From positions 4,823,501 to 4,887,500 of the forward strand of contig CM076140.1 in NCBI GenBank assembly GCA_038025085.1: a stretch of DNA of 64,000 bases, written 5' to 3'. The DNA comes from Tetragonia tetragonoides (Eukaryota; Streptophyta; Magnoliopsida; Caryophyllales; Aizoaceae). The stretch's first letter is position 1, and the number at the start of each line of letters is the position of its first letter. Positions 35,012-48,690 of the stretch are shown here, piece after piece. The position numbers were made by a program, and so were the translations under genes. Below the pieces are notes generated by a model, which did not search any database, was not told the DNA's origin, and worked only from the letters and a program-made list of their open reading frames with translations.

Positions 35012-38000
35012 ATGGAGAGTATATTCAACAAGATTCGGAATCTGGATGCATACCCTAAAATCAATGAAGATTTCTACAGCAGAACTCTCTCTGGCGGTCT
35101 TATCACCCTCGTTTCCTCTCTCGTCATGATGCTCCTCTTCTTCTCCGAACTCCGTACGTTTTTCACTCTTATTGTGTAATTCTATTTCTCCAATTATCTG
35201 CTCATTTTGTTGCATTTTCGTTAGTTTATGATGATTGCATAACATTCAGCTCCAGAATTATGAATTTATGTTTTCGGAAATTCAGGTTTGTATATTATTA
35301 TGCATAAGCATAACATAATATTAGGTATTTGTTCATTTTGAATTCTTAGTTTCATTTAGCTAGTAGTGGATGTAACGAGGTTGATGTGCTACTGCGAGCA
35401 TATATGAATGCATTATGAGTTGAACGGGCGTTTTTTTTTCTTTTTCCTTCTCATTTTGCCAGGCTGTTTTTCTAATTCCGAATTGTGTTGATTGGATCAG
35501 TGTTGAAAATGTCGTGTTGGTTGACTAGGTGTTGACTTAGGGCAGAATTCTCTGGAATTGCTTAGACATTGTCAAATTGAGGTTGGTCTTCATTGGATTT
35601 AGTCAATTGTTATTGGTTATTAGCTTGATTTGAGATAGGGTAGCTAATTCGGCATGTTGAGTGATGCTTATTGGGAATTTATGAGATGAAGGATGTACAG
35701 GTGGCTTCTTGTTAGTGGTCTACGCGTTAGCATATAGTGCATCTGAAGGCCTGAAACGCAAAGGCGGCTGAAGTTTGAAGACTGAAGTGATTTGATGGAA
35801 ATTAACTAGGTTAAGCGGTCAATATTTCCGACTTTGCTAGAGAAGTTCTTATTGTGGGAATCTAGGTTTTGGAGTTATAAGCTATGATGTCTCTTAATTT
35901 ATTACCATGTCCATTTCATGTGGGAGAGCCCTAACTGGATTGCTTGGCAATTTGGCATTGCTATTCCATCATATGGTGAATTCTATAAGGTTATGCATGT
36001 AGAGTTTGTAAGAATTCCTGCACTGGAGATGTCCATTTGGGTGACATTGGTAGTAAACACACAAAGATCTTTGGAGCATGGTAAGTGAGATACAACAACA
36101 ACCCAGTAAGTTTCCCGCCTAGGGCGGGGTCTTGGGAGGTCCAGATGTATGCAGTCTTACCCCTAACTAGTCACCTAGTAGAGAGACTGTTTCCGAAAGA
36201 CCCACAAAAGAGCATGGCAAGTGAGATATATGAAGAAAATAATTTTGGTGCATGCATTGAATTTATAGTTTGAGAGGGCTGGCATTGATGCAACTAAGCA
36301 ATTTGTGTGTGATTTTGCTTGATGCAACTAAACAATTTCTACTAGTTTTGCCCTTCACGGTAGCCAGTCTATTGATAGTTACCTTTCACTTTAATACCTA
36401 CAGTTAAAAGACAAGTATTATATGCTTACATTTTACGGCTCACTGTAGCCAAGTGTAATGGTAGTTGACTTTCACTCAAATACCTGGAGTTTTACCCCCA
36501 AATTCCTTTTACTAACTTCTAATAGGTTCTTTTTTTTTTTTTGAGGGAATCTAACAGGGTCTTCTATTTTGCTTATGGGTGTCCAATAATCGTTTTATTA
36601 TGCTGAAGCTATGTCAATTCCGTAGCTTTTGGGAATGTACCATTATAGTAGGCGCCTGCTATTGTTCTTGATGAGTATAAAGAGTGACATCCTTTGTACA
36701 TGTTTGTGCTGACAAGTCAAGGAAAATGTTGATGCTGGTAATGTTATCTTTTGGGTAAATGATGTTGGCCTGTAGTAAATTTTGATCATAATTTTTGGGG
36801 AAATACTGATCTTGTAAGGGTTTCATGGATATATCAGGCTTGCAAACATCCAGGAAGGCACTCGTCTGTCTTGAGAGTTAGGAAGACTTAAAATTTGCAT
36901 GAAGATTTGAGTTTGCCAAGCATATGTTGGGTCAGTAAGCTTGTATAGGGCTACAGGGGAGTGACCTTATTCTGTATAGGAGGGTTGGTCTTTAATTAGT
37001 TTATTTGTCAGTCTTCTGATGTCTGACCACAAATTCGAACAAGACAACATAACAATAGGCGTAAAGGCGTAGCTCAGCAACTATATGTTATATGTGTGTA
37101 AAAAGGTAAAGTGCTGGCTGAGGAATCAAGGATTTGAATCACTTTTGCTGGGTGAATTCATATTTTCTTTTACCCTTTAAATGTTTGTGTTCTCATTTTG
37201 CTTAACATTATCTATTATGGATTCTAATTATCTGGTATTTTATGTTACCGCAGGCCTGTATCTGCATGCTGTGACTGAATCCCAGCTTGTAGTAGATACT
37301 TCTAGAGGAGAAACTCTACGGATCAATGTAATTTATTTTATTTTTGCTTTTTTTTTTCGGGATTAAAATTCAGCATGATTCTAAAATGCCAGATTTTTGG
37401 CTAAGCTTTTGAATCTCCTTTAGATGTAGTGATTTTCTCTTGAGAGTTTATTCTTATACAACCTTTATTCATAGCTTGAGTATTCTAGTGGACTATATCT
37501 GAAGTTTCTGTATGTTGCACAAGTGATTTTGATAGGTCATTCCTAAAGTTCATATGCTGGCATCATTTACATTTTTGATCTCTTAACTAATTAAGCATCC
37601 TTACTTTTTGTCTGGTAACATGCAGTTTGATGTCACTTTCCCCGCGTTGCCTTGTTCAATTCTCAGCCTTGATGCTATGGATATTAGTGGAGAACAACAC
37701 CTTGATGTGGTAATGTATTTCAATAAGTCCATATTGTCTTTACATGCTCTCAAATTATCTGTATTTTATTTGGCTAATGTTATACAGTATATGCAATTCT
37801 TCTCCTTTTTATTGGAGTGTGATTATTTTCACATCATAAGTTACTATGCTGAATATCTGATATATGGTTCAGCTGTTAGGACTTCAGGTTATATTGCATG
37901 ACCTAAACTTTAGAATAGAGTATCAGCTTGATGGCAAGTATTCCGCTTTTCGACTTTGTCAATTCAGAACAACATCGTTTCCCCTCCTCCGCTCCCTCAC

Positions 38001-41000
38001 TCTGTTCCTCTTTTTCATTATCGTAAATGCGAGTGGAAACTAAGTATGCATGGTCAGACAAAAAAGTGAAGTTCTTTAAAAAAGGAATAGGAATAAGTTG
38101 CATGTGGAGTAATATACCCATTACATACTCGTCGTGATATGTGCTATATTATTTAGCTCATTTAAAAACCTATTTCATCCACCCACTGAACATTTATCTA
38201 CTGTGGACTTTATTTGTCTAATGTCTAGCCTTGACTTCATCTGCTTCACAATATTTGCTTATTTTACTCTTATTTTTCATGCAGAAACATGACATAATAA
38301 AAAAAAGATTAGATTCTCACGGGAATGGTATAGAGTCACGACAAGAGGGCATCGGTGCTCCCAAAGTAAGTGAAGTTGATTGTATTTATCTCTGGAAGGC
38401 AACAGGAAGTATATCTTCAACATGTTGACATAGCACCTCTATAAAATCTCTTTAGCTTCTCTATTGTGGGACGTCTCTGATTTTCTCTAGGCTATCTATT
38501 CTTTGGATATTCCTCTTTATATTTGTATAGTGCTCCATAAATAGTGTAAAATCAGATTGGTTTTTAGAATTGACCATGCCCCTTGTCGTCCCTTTTTTTC
38601 ATAATATTATAGTGTGACCAAGTAGCCTATTCTTAAATGTAGGTGTTGCAGTGCTTTGTCTCATTTGCTCTTGTACACCGGAATAGAGACGAATCAAAGT
38701 GTTGAGATTTTGTTCATTTGGCATCGTAGGGGTCCTAATAATAATGTCAAACAACCAGTCAACCGAGTGATTTCTCCTTTCCCCTTGCAGAGTAAAGAAT
38801 AGCTTCATAACCATTCGAATCCTACGACAAATTGGAACTGAATAAACTAAGAAACATATAAACTGTAAAACACAATTTCTTTCCAGTAGTTCCCCAAAGT
38901 AACTCTTGCATGAGGCCAGAGTTTCGTCATTTGTGTTCTATGGACTTGGTTTATGATCTATTAGTTTTCTGTAATTTAAAAATTATCTCTATTTGTGTTC
39001 TCTTTCTGGTAGTCATATTTTGAAATGTTTATTTGTATTCAGATTGACAAGCCTTTACAGAAACATGGTGGCAGGCTGGAACATAATGAGACTTATTGTG
39101 GATCATGTTATGGTGCTGAAGCGGTATGTTAATTTTTATGCATTAGTATGCTTAATCATATGATTAGCTTTTTTAAAGCTCCGAGGTTGCATTTAAGTTT
39201 CGTGATGTTTGGGTTTAGTTGTACAATGATTTTGTTACAACATAACACACAAGAATCTTTGATCTGGCTGATAGCATGCATCGTCACACCTCTTGGGGTT
39301 GGGTTTAGGAGTTAGGGTTGAAGTATATCTCTATACTTGTTAATTGCTACACTTTCGAAATCTGGAATCTTTTTATGGTCTTCTTTTGTATAATTACTAA
39401 GGATTGTACGGTTAGGGAGAGGCTAAATGGCTTGATGGTACTATCTATATCACCAATGTGCATTGTCTTTCCGAGAGCCCATAACATGAGAAACTGCAAG
39501 CGTGCATTTTCTTTTCGGGAGCTCATAATGACAGTTTACACTACTTTGTTTTTGTAAACATGGGCATCCAAGCTTTTTTGTTTGACTAATCACATGGGCC
39601 CTGAAGTTAACTACCAGGAAAACCTCCAACTCGAACGGAGTTGTGTCATTTGTATCTGAGGATTGTTCTCGTCACTTTAATTCTTGCTAGGCTACCACTA
39701 GGTAGAATGGAAATTGGTCCATTAAAATGTGTTGGCGTGCAAAGGATATTGTAAATGTGTTCCCCAGAATTACTTTCATATTTAAGTGTTGGATTTAGTA
39801 TAGAAGATCTTTTATCCATGCTTATCAACTGGTAACAGTAGTTCTGTTGAATCTGGATAAGAGGCAGGGGTGGTGATCGCAATGCTACAGGCTGGCCAGT
39901 GTCTTGAAGTCATTCGATGTGTTTTGTGAAAGGGAGCCTATTACCCTTTACTTTTTGACGTTGGACTTAATTTAGTAATGCTCAAAAAAATCTGAACAGG
40001 CACAAAAAGCTGGGTTGCTACTTGCTAGTCTTAAGGTTCAAGTCTTTTGAAAAGAAATAAAGACTGGACTGCCTGCATCAGTAAAACGACAGTCTATTTG
40101 CTCACTTCCTAATAGGGCGAGAATTGTCTAAAAAAGACAGCATCCCCGGGGGAGGATCCTCAAAGCTTTAATAAGTTCCTATTCCCTATCGAAAATTTGA
40201 CATTGAATTTGAACCGATGACATCGCCAAAACAAAGCCCATTTCACAGCATAAAGTGACATCAAAACATTTTTGAGAGAATTCTTTTATTGTGGTGTGAA
40301 TTTTGTATCGGGCATTTCAGCAATTTATTGGCTGTATGGATACCCCTTTACGTATGGGGATTTCACGATGCTCAAAAACAGATTCGTACTTGGTTGGAAA
40401 ATGTCCAATTCTATTACTTTTGTTCTTTGCTTGTGGAAGAGATTCCTATGATTTTGAACATTCAACCTTTTGTTTATGCTTTTTGTAGGCAGATGATGAT
40501 TGTTGTAACAATTGCGAAGAAGTCCGTGAAGCATATAGAAAGAAGGGCTGGGCACTTTCAAACCCAGATTTGATTGATCAGGTTGGTTAGTTAAGAACAT
40601 TACATTTTGGCTTTACATTGGTTGCAACTGTATTATTGAACCTATTATCGTAGAACTGAACTGTTGGTCTCTGGGTGGTACTCGTGTGCTTTTATGTTTT
40701 AACACTTGGTGACCCTATAGTACAATCACAATGGTAGTCTATTCTAGCAGTCGATTTTGTGTGAGACCGTTTCTCGGCAAGATGGTGAAGAGTAACACTT
40801 TTTATTCAAAATGTAACATTTTTTTTTCGGGGCCCAGAAATGTTTAGAATAAAGTGACGTCTTTTTGTCCAAAGTTAACACTTTTTATTCAAAATCTAAC
40901 ATTCGTCTTACGGTAAGAGCGTCTTATATGAGTTTTGTGAATTGACAGAGTCATGCTGTTTACCTTGTTGCAAAAACACATTTAAGACTGTTACTGTGAG

Positions 41001-43686
41001 ACGAATGCTATATTTTTGAACAAAAAATATTGCTTTTGTTTTAAATTTGGTCGTCGAAAAAAAGTGGTACTTTCCAGGCAGAAAATGTTACTTTTCAGAC
41101 TAAAACATTCGACCGTCTTACACAAGACCTACTCTTCATGTTGAATATAGTTTTCCTATTCAAGATATGCTACTTGTATCAGTATGAAGCAATCGATTTG
41201 CCTTTCATCCTGACTGCATTTCTGTTGACCTTGTCATAATTGTCGGTGGAATCCAGTGTAAAAGGGAAGGTTTTGTGCAAAGAATTAAGGATGAAGAGGG
41301 TGAAGGCTGCAACATTTATGGATTTTTGGAAGTTAACAAAGTGGCTGGAAATTTTCACTTTGCCCCTGGAAAGAGCTTTCAACAATCAGGTGTTCATGTT
41401 CATGATTTATTGGCATTTCAAAAGGATAGTTTTAATGTAAGCTATATTTCTAGTTTCTTACTTCAACATGTGAAGTATTTGATATTTTCATTAGTGTTTT
41501 TATGTTCTATTTTCTTATTTTTCCCTGTTTGATTGAGGAAAAATAATTATATGGTGCATGTGTTTGTAGTTAACTCACAAGATCAATAGATTGGCTTTCG
41601 GCGAATATTTCCCCGGTGTTGTGAACCCGCTTGATGGGTAGGCCTTCTTCCTTGTTTCTTACTGTTTATGTAGTCATTGTTTTAGTATTATTTCACCCAG
41701 CATTCTCATTACACCAGTCGTTGTCATCTATACTTTACAATATATAAGCACACAATGATTTTGTGAGTCATCTTGATTTGGTCCATTATGGTCAAAGTTG
41801 AAATTTTGTCAATAGGTAGTCAGGGAATCTTTCAGCTCCATCAGATATGAATATACTGTTTAGTATTATATTGAAATGCTTAAAAACTTGGTGTCTATCT
41901 ATGAATTTTGATGATAGTTTTTGTTAAATTTCAGTGTGGACTGGACACACAACACACCTAATGGGATGTATCAATATTTTGTGAAGGTTAGTCTGTTTGC
42001 TTGATGTACCTTAGAACTTCCAGATTCATGCTGTTCATACTTCATAGTTTTAGAAAGGCTAGGTCATCCTCGAGTGTGAAATTCTCATTCATCTGAACAC
42101 CTAGGGATATATTGGTTACTGAAATGGTAATTCAAATATCTTCTACAGATAAAAATTATTGTGATCATCCCTGGGAAGACAATTTGGAACTACTGATTTT
42201 TATAGAATGGAAAATCTTTGCATGGAGGCAAAGGGCTTCTATGGAATAAAGAGTGGTGTGATGATTTGTTATATAAATCATTTTAGTGCTTCCACGTACT
42301 TGTTTATATGGTTTTTTCCTGGCATCATCTTGTTTATTTGTACACTTAATAGTGTTATTGCAACTTTTACTGGATCCTCTTCTATGTGTTGATAAATTAT
42401 TTTCACTTCTGGATATTGTATTTCTTTTCTGGTAGCAGGGCCTTCTATTGATCACCGTTTCATGGATATCATGAATTGGGCATGCTACTTATCTGCCCTT
42501 GCAATTCCTTATATGATTTTTTAATTGTAGATTATTGTGCCTGTGTCTGTTTGGTGTTGTTGGGGGGGTGGGGTGGGTGTTTGTGTTGCCAAGGGTATTA
42601 TTTAGTCACTTGGCTGATATGCTCAAGTTTTTGTTTTACAGGTGGTACCTACTGTATACACAGATTTGAATGGGCACACTATCCAGTCGAATCAGGTACC
42701 ATTGTATTCTATTAACTGAAATTGAGTTTTAAGTACAGCTATGTGTAGGCAGCTGTTTGACTGTTCTGTTCCGTGCAGTTCTCTGTGACCGAGCACTTTA
42801 AGAGTGCTAGTGCTGGTCACTTCTCGACTCTCCCAGGAGTTTTCTTCTTTTACGATCTCTCTCCGATCAAGGTGAGTTCACTCCACTAGGAAAGTAAAAT
42901 GCTCTTCCGTAGTGCTTAGCATACCTCGGAAGCTAGTCTATTTTCAAATAGTTGTCCTCCTAAATCAAGGAGATTTAGTGCCCGTTCGGCCTACCTTCTA
43001 CCAACTTCTCCTTCTCCTCCCAAATTTGTTCTAGCTCACCCCCTTTTTATCCACTCTCCCCTCCATTTCCAACTTCTAAGAAGTTGAAATAAAGCTACAA
43101 TTGGACTAGAAGGAGAAGTTACAAATTGTTGCTTTTTCTTCCCCTTCCACTTCTAGCATTATTTTGACTTCTTAGAAGTTGGAAATGGAGAGAGTGGATA
43201 AAAAAGGGGTAAACAAGAACAAATTTGGGAGGAGAAGTTGAATTTGTGGGAGCTAGGCCAAACGGGCCCTTATTTTGCTAGGTGAATATGGTTGTATGCA
43301 TCGAATTCCAAGTTTGACTTCTTATGTATCAGAATTTAGAAGGTTAAGCAAAGTCTCACTGGCTCTAATGACCCTCATGTTTTAGGTGACTTTCAAGGAG
43401 GAACATGTTTCTTTCTTACACTTCTTGACGAATGTTTGTGCCATTGTTGGAGGTAATGTCTTTCCTCACTCCTTCACATCTTTGTCTAATGTAGGAGTAT
43501 GAGATGGCATGAGTACTTTTGTTGTTTAACTGTTTGCAGTGCCTGTTTCACTGTTTGGCACACTTCTGTTGTTAATTTGGCACACTTCATGCAGGTGTTT
43601 TCACTGTTTCTGGGATCATAGACTCCTTTGTTTACCATGGACAAAAGGCGATCAAGAAGAAGATGGAAATTGGTAAATTCAGTTGA
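35012..43686 (+). CDS. ERGIC3: ERGIC3-like cargo receptor of the early secretory pathway
   Basis: ERGIC3/Erv46-type proteins cycle between ER and Golgi in COPII/COPI vesicles and help sort or retrieve cargo. Exons: 35012-35153, 37254-37327, 37626-37709, 38285-38365, 39043-39123, 40489-40581, 41257-41436, 41570-41637, 41935-41986, 42642-42695, 42779-42871, 43386-43452, 43595-43686. All have GT-AG borders, total 1161 bp and 386 aa, the family's usual length. The N-terminal ERGIC domain begins MESIFNKIRNLDAYPKINED; transmembrane segments are near residues 26-47 and 344-366, with a large luminal part between. That part carries conserved cysteines (C146, C149, C159, C160, C163, C186). The C-terminus is lysine-rich (KAIKKKMEIGKFS). 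Exon 6 must use the acceptor before 40489; one 5 bp further would break the frame. Introns 1, 6 and 11 hold transposable elements. No breaks were seen. Confidence 0.96.
36093..36209 (-). mobile_element. Short SINE in ERGIC3 intron 1
   Basis: A 19-bp duplication GAGCATGG[T/C]AAGTGAGATA flanks 117 bp at 36074-36092 and 36210-36228. The plus strand begins CAACAACAACCCAGT and ends TTTCCGAAAGACCCAC. This is the reverse of a very common plant SINE whose 3' end reads GGGTTGTTGTTG. Box A and B are absent, so it is a 5'-truncated copy. Confidence 0.85.
40755..41128. mobile_element. One or two MITE copies in ERGIC3 intron 6
   Basis: The ends TTTTGTGTGAGACCGT (40756) and GACCGTCTTACACAAGACC (ends about 41128) are inverted. 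Two further partial ends in the middle (CGTCTTACGGTAAGAGCGTC near 40905, TACTGTGAGACGAATG near 40993) suggest two adjacent insertions. The inner sequence has repeated TAACACTTTTTATTCAAAAT. The ends resemble those of the fold-back at 55143. Confidence 0.55.
42978..43269. mobile_element. Long-arm hairpin MITE in ERGIC3 intron 11
   Basis: 292 bp with a TTA flank on both sides (42975-42977, 43270-43272), as for PIF/Harbinger MITEs. The arms GTGCCCGTTCGGCCTA and TAGGCCAAACGGGCCC pair, and the pairing continues inward for around 100 bp (for example CCATTTCCAACTTCTAAGAAG with CTTCTTAGAAGTTGGAAATGG). The intron RNA could fold into a long hairpin. Confidence 0.85.
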
Positions 43687-45304
43687 TTGGAAATCTTATT
43701 AGCTGTGCAGAGCCACTGGTCAAATTTCGTGGACTCGTGACTGTTGAGATCATCTGTACGCGGGAAGGGAATTGTAAAATTGCCTGTCTAATGCATCATA
43801 GCCCATAGGCTGGTGTAGTCTGATTACACAAAGTACAGTTTTGTCAAAGCTTGGAATAGATTTGCCTTTCTTTCCTCTTTTTCTTAATCTTAATTTCACA
43901 TTTAGTGTTAAAGAAAACCTTTGCATATATCAGGCTCCAATGGTGCTGCATGGCAAATGTAAATTTGTTACAAATGAGAACAGTCCCTGACGTTCATACT
44001 GCGTAGTGGGTTGCAATAACTTAGATGAGTTCTATCGTTCACTGAAGTTTCGTAGATATTATCTCCAGTTTCAGTCCTCAATTAATGGGAGATTCATACC
44101 TTTGATACACTGACATTTAGCTTTATACTTTTACGATCGTCATTGTAATATCAGTTATAGTGTATGTTTATTAGCACTTTGACAGTACGATTTGTGGTTA
44201 CGGTTTTTGCACAATTTTAGGGGTGGTAGTAAGTTTTGCCACTTTCTGGAGAATCAGAATCCTGATGTGCAGAGAGTTTTCCGCAGCTTCCACTTGCTCC
44301 TTTTTACGTGTGAATGTAATCTCTTTCTCTCTCTCCTATTGCTAATGAGGAAGAAAGGAAAGAAGCCAAGAATAAGAATAAAGTCGAGATAAGGTGGCCT
44401 CCACCAACACCGCTCAATATTAAAGGATCCAGGGAAGACGGAAGAGAGAGATTATGATTTAAGATTATAATATAATGTTAGTGCTGGTAGGGCATTGGTC
44501 CGGGTGGAAATTGAAACCTATCGCCAAAAGCTCGTATATGTACATATTGTCCAATCAAACTCACGTCAAAGTGTGGGATGTGCCTTTGTATTTCGGCTTA
44601 GGGAGAAATGTTATTAGGAGCACATCAGTGCCACATGTTACTAATAACTGTTCTAGAGCTAGGGTTCTAAACTTCTAGAGTTCTAGGGGTGTATTCCTTT
44701 TCCAAACTAAGCAGATCTAATCGGGTAAATGACATCTATTAATTTGATCGGTCTGTAAATAATCAGCATTATGCTCATACTAGTACTCATTTAGTATAAA
44801 ATTAGTATTTGTACTTGCCTCGTTTATCATCAATCGAATTTTGACCAAATTTTAACCGATTATATTCACTAGCGACTTCCAAGTACACCATCTCGTTTAC
44901 AGCTTGTACTCTAATTTCTAAGCTCCTACATGAGGTGATAGACAAATGTAAAGGATAGTCATAATGAATCTCTTGTTATGAGTGAAAGAGATTGTTTTTG
45001 TGCAAGTTGGTCCTCTCAGTATTTGGCCAAGCATGGATACAAATAAGAAAGGACAATATTTAGATCTAAAGTAACATCTTTTTACCAAAAGCTATATTTG
45101 CAAAATTTGGCAGTTGATTGAGGAACGCAAGTCATGAGATTGAACATCAGGAAGCTTCTGCGAAAGTGTGTGATGTGAGTACATCAATTATCAAGTGTAG
45201 TTACTGTTTGAACAACATATCACGAGATAGAGATACATTGCACCAAGAGCCTAGAGGTACGTTAGTTATATTAAATTATAATGTATTTATATTTTCCCCA
45301 AAAA

Positions 45305-45348
45305 AACGTCTAGTTACTATCAAAGGGGGGGGGGGGGAACGTCTAGTT
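45305..45348 (+). repeat. Poly-G micro-insert flanked by 11-bp direct repeat
   Basis: AACGTCTAGTT occurs at 45305-45315 and 45338-45348. Between them is ACTATCAAA followed by 13 G. The G run is unusual in such AT-rich DNA. Confidence 0.7.
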
Positions 45349-46598
45349 TTATTATTATAAATAGAATTATAAAAATAGAAAAAATCGAAACGTCCAGTGA
45401 AATAGAAGTAAATAAATAAAGAAATTGTAAGGTGGCATTGAGTAAGGTTTGGAGTGACGTTTATTTTTGTATGTATTTACAGCTGATACCAACTAATGCC
45501 GTTTCAATCCAACTCCAACGGCCCACTTTTGTTATGAAAGCAAACGCAAAAACGAGACCCGCGCTTATTTCCTCTTTGTCGTCTCTTTTACTCAAAGAAT
45601 ATCCATTTTTTCAACTACCCAAACCACCCCTTATTCAATTTTCACACTTCACTCCCTCATATTTTTCGTGTTCACTCCCTCCCTTTCTGTTCTTATGTAA
45701 AACTTTATTTCATAAATCATTGATTCTCTCTCTATCGATTTCAAAACTAAACTTCTGTTGAAAAGCCTTAATTGAAGCTCTTTTTTGGCCAATCAATTAT
45801 AAAAAAGGTGTAAGTGAATGGCGACCGAGACACTCCGATATGTATGTTAAGTTTAGATTCTCGTGTTCAATAACGAACATATTACATTAGCTAAACAACC
45901 AACACAAACACAGTTCCGTTAATATTACATCAACAAAGAGTTAATAACTTAGTATAATTTCTAAAAGTCAGCAAACACAACGTCAAAAGTTAATTCTGAG
46001 TTAAAAGTTTGTTGATATAGACATATAGTATTTTGGCTTTGGCTATTTCTCTGTGTGTGGGCCCAGAATGAATATAATGCTACTGCAATTTCCTACCTAC
46101 TTTCACCTTCTCTAGTGAGTCGTGCCCTTTCCGTTTTTCACTACATCGGTCATGGTGGAAAATTGGAAATGTCTACTTCCTATTATTAATTATGATCAAC
46201 ATTCAACCTGATGTGCTCCATGAGAGTAAGTCAAACTAAATTAAAGGTCAAAAGAGTGATTTCAAATATAATTTCTAGGGGCCTGACTATACAAATAAGT
46301 CTATTATAAATTTAACTAAATATTTACATATTTAATTATATTCTATCACTTTTTTCTTACTATTGTACGCATTACTATATGAACTTTTTTCTGAAATACA
46401 AAAAAACTCATGGGAGAAAAATTCACGATGTCATATATAAGATAGGTGTTGAAAATATTTTCCATTGGCTATTGATCATATTATATTTTTCGCGCATCGA
46501 AAGAACTCAATACCAATCTTCTTTCGATAAAAACTTATCATATAGGAGTAGTAGTATTAGTTAAGCACTAAATTGATCATATATATAGATTCCATAGT

Positions 46599-46648
46599 TA
46601 TATATGTCATGTGCCAATTATCAAAAAAAATATATATATGTCATGTGC
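46599..46648 (+). repeat. Micro-insert: 18 bp with A run, flanked by 16-bp duplication
   Basis: TATATATGTCATGTGC occurs at 46599-46614 and 46633-46648. Between them is CAATTATCAAAAAAAATA, again an ATCA(n) tail as at 22612. Confidence 0.6.
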
Positions 46649-47577
46649 TGGTGATTGATTGCTTTTTATCATTTTACTTTCGAATCCATAAACTGTACGA
46701 TCAAAAAAAATAAAACAAAACATGAACGTTTGTTGAGGATGGTGTTGATTTTTCACCTCATCTTTATAGTATTGAGAATCCTCTCACATAAGCAATATAT
46801 ATAGGGGGAGTGGGAAAAATTATAAACATAAGATGCGACTATTAGAAGTTAACGAGAATTTGAAGCACAAGATTGTTCCATGTTGATAAATAACCCATTA
46901 CTCCATACTTATGGATCTATAACTTGTAAGAGTCGTGCACATGCATTTGAAAATACAATATTAATGGAGAACTCAATTTGATCATTGTCATGCGAATATG
47001 ACCTCTACTGAAGTTGAAAATTTAAGGCAATTACTGTATACTCCTTTTACTCTCACACGTAGTTCTATTCACCTTTTCCCAATTAAAGGAAGATTCGAAT
47101 GTGTTTTCACTTTTTTTTTCCCTTTTTCCGAATAGGTTATTCTGATGTTTAAGTTAAATACTCCATTCACAACACTAATCCATGTTTTTATGGTTGTATT
47201 CTAGAATTAGAAATTTTGAATCAATAGCTTGGTAGGCTAAAGATTCCACAAAGTTCGAGTCTTTTACACTCTTTTGTATTGTTGTCAACAGTCTAAAACT
47301 CTTAAAGAGTGTCAGTCCAAATGATGAAAGCAAATTTCAAACCCAAATATCATGTCTAACCAAAACTTTCAAACATTTTTATGAACCTTTTATGAAACAA
47401 TAAGCCACCACTACCGGTCATTCCAAAGACGCGCCCACCGCACTAACAATCATATACCAGATACGCAACAAATCCTCATGAGACCCATTTGATGTGAACG
47501 TTTCATTAGACCTCAAAACAAAATATCTCTGACATATACTCACTACACCACAAAATTTATCGATAATAATTCAACGA

Positions 47578-47660
47578 GTAAAGCTGCGTACAACCGACTA
47601 GCCTCATTTACTCTACTTAGATAGGAATCTCTTTAAAAGACACTAGGGTAATATTGATGT
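47578..47660 (+). repeat. SINE-like 3' fragment
   Basis: It reads GTAAAGCTGCGTACAACCGA, then a diverged centre, then CACTAGGGTAATATTGATGTTG. The layout is the same as at 1371-1450. Confidence 0.5.
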
Positions 47661-47945
47661 TGATACTTACCAGACCACAAAATTTATCAATAATAATTCA
47701 ACAGAAATCCAAGAACAATAATAATGCATCCTACTAGTAATAATAATAATTCTGCGAGTTAACACCACACTTAAGGACTAAACTCTTATGGAGTTTGGCC
47801 TTTAAGGATTGAATTTTTTTTTCTTGGTTTTTTAAGACTCTGTTATTTGTTCCGTTACAAATCAAACGGTGGGTCTTTTTCTCACGATAAATTGACAAAA
47901 ACTCTTGTGTTGCCATCTCGTTTTCTTTTTACCCACCTCTCTTTG

Positions 47946-47976
47946 TCCTCAACCTCAACCTCAACCTCAACCTCCT
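47946..47976 (+). repeat. Short (CTCAAC)n repeat
   Basis: About four CTCAAC units in a pyrimidine-rich stretch. A TATA-like TTATAAATCC lies near 48126. No coding region follows. Confidence 0.7.
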
Positions 47977-48459
47977 CCTCTTTCCCACCCTGTAATCTGT
48001 TACTGCATCTCGTCCTCCCCCCTCCACCAGCACTCTTCAACCGTCCATGCTTCAAGCCTAGATCATCACTTTTTTTTTTCCTTCCTTCTTCTTTAATAAA
48101 AACAAAGTGGTGTATTTAGATTCCTTATAAATCCCTAATTTGTTGCATTTTATACACCAAAAAAATTCTAATTTTTGATAATCACACCTTCTTCAATACT
48201 CCAAATTTCTCACAATATGTGAGTTAAGAGTGAGAAAACGAAGCGGTGGTAGTGATGCATGCAACAAACAATCCTGGTTCCTCTCTCCTCCCAAATTTTC
48301 CAATCACCACCAACAACAAATATTACACACTCATCTCACATGGGACGATACCCATTTCTCAATTCAAGACTCAACCAACAACAAAGCTTCTCAACCACCA
48401 GTACATCGAGTTTCCCATTTTCACTGTATTTGGGTAATCAATTAATAATGTTGCTAATG

Positions 48460-48690
48460 AGTTTGGGGATAATTCGCCCCTTTATCAATGAAATTTGGGT
48501 TTTGGTGATTTTCTGGGTGTTTTTTTTCATTAATGGAATTTGGGGGTTGGGTTAATATTCTGGGTTTTTTCATTAATGGAATTTGGGAGTTAAGGTGATT
48601 TTCCTGTGTTTTTTTCATTAATGGAATTTGGGGTTGGGGTTTCCTCTGGGTTTCTTTTTTTCATTTATCGAATTTGAGTTTAAGGTCATT
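48460..48690 (+). repeat. Tandem repeat, roughly 55 bp, four to five units
   Basis: Units contain TTTTTTCATTAATGGAATTT followed by GGG and a GTTGGGGT-like or GTTAAGGTGATTTT-like part, then CTGGGT. The first (48480s, ATCAATGAAATTTGG) and last (48660s, TCATTTATCGAATTTG) are more diverged. Confidence 0.8.

Noticed and set aside
40489..40493. Alternative ERGIC3 exon 6 acceptor after GCAG
   Set aside because: It would shift the frame and lose the conserved DDDCCN block. The acceptor before 40489 keeps the frame.
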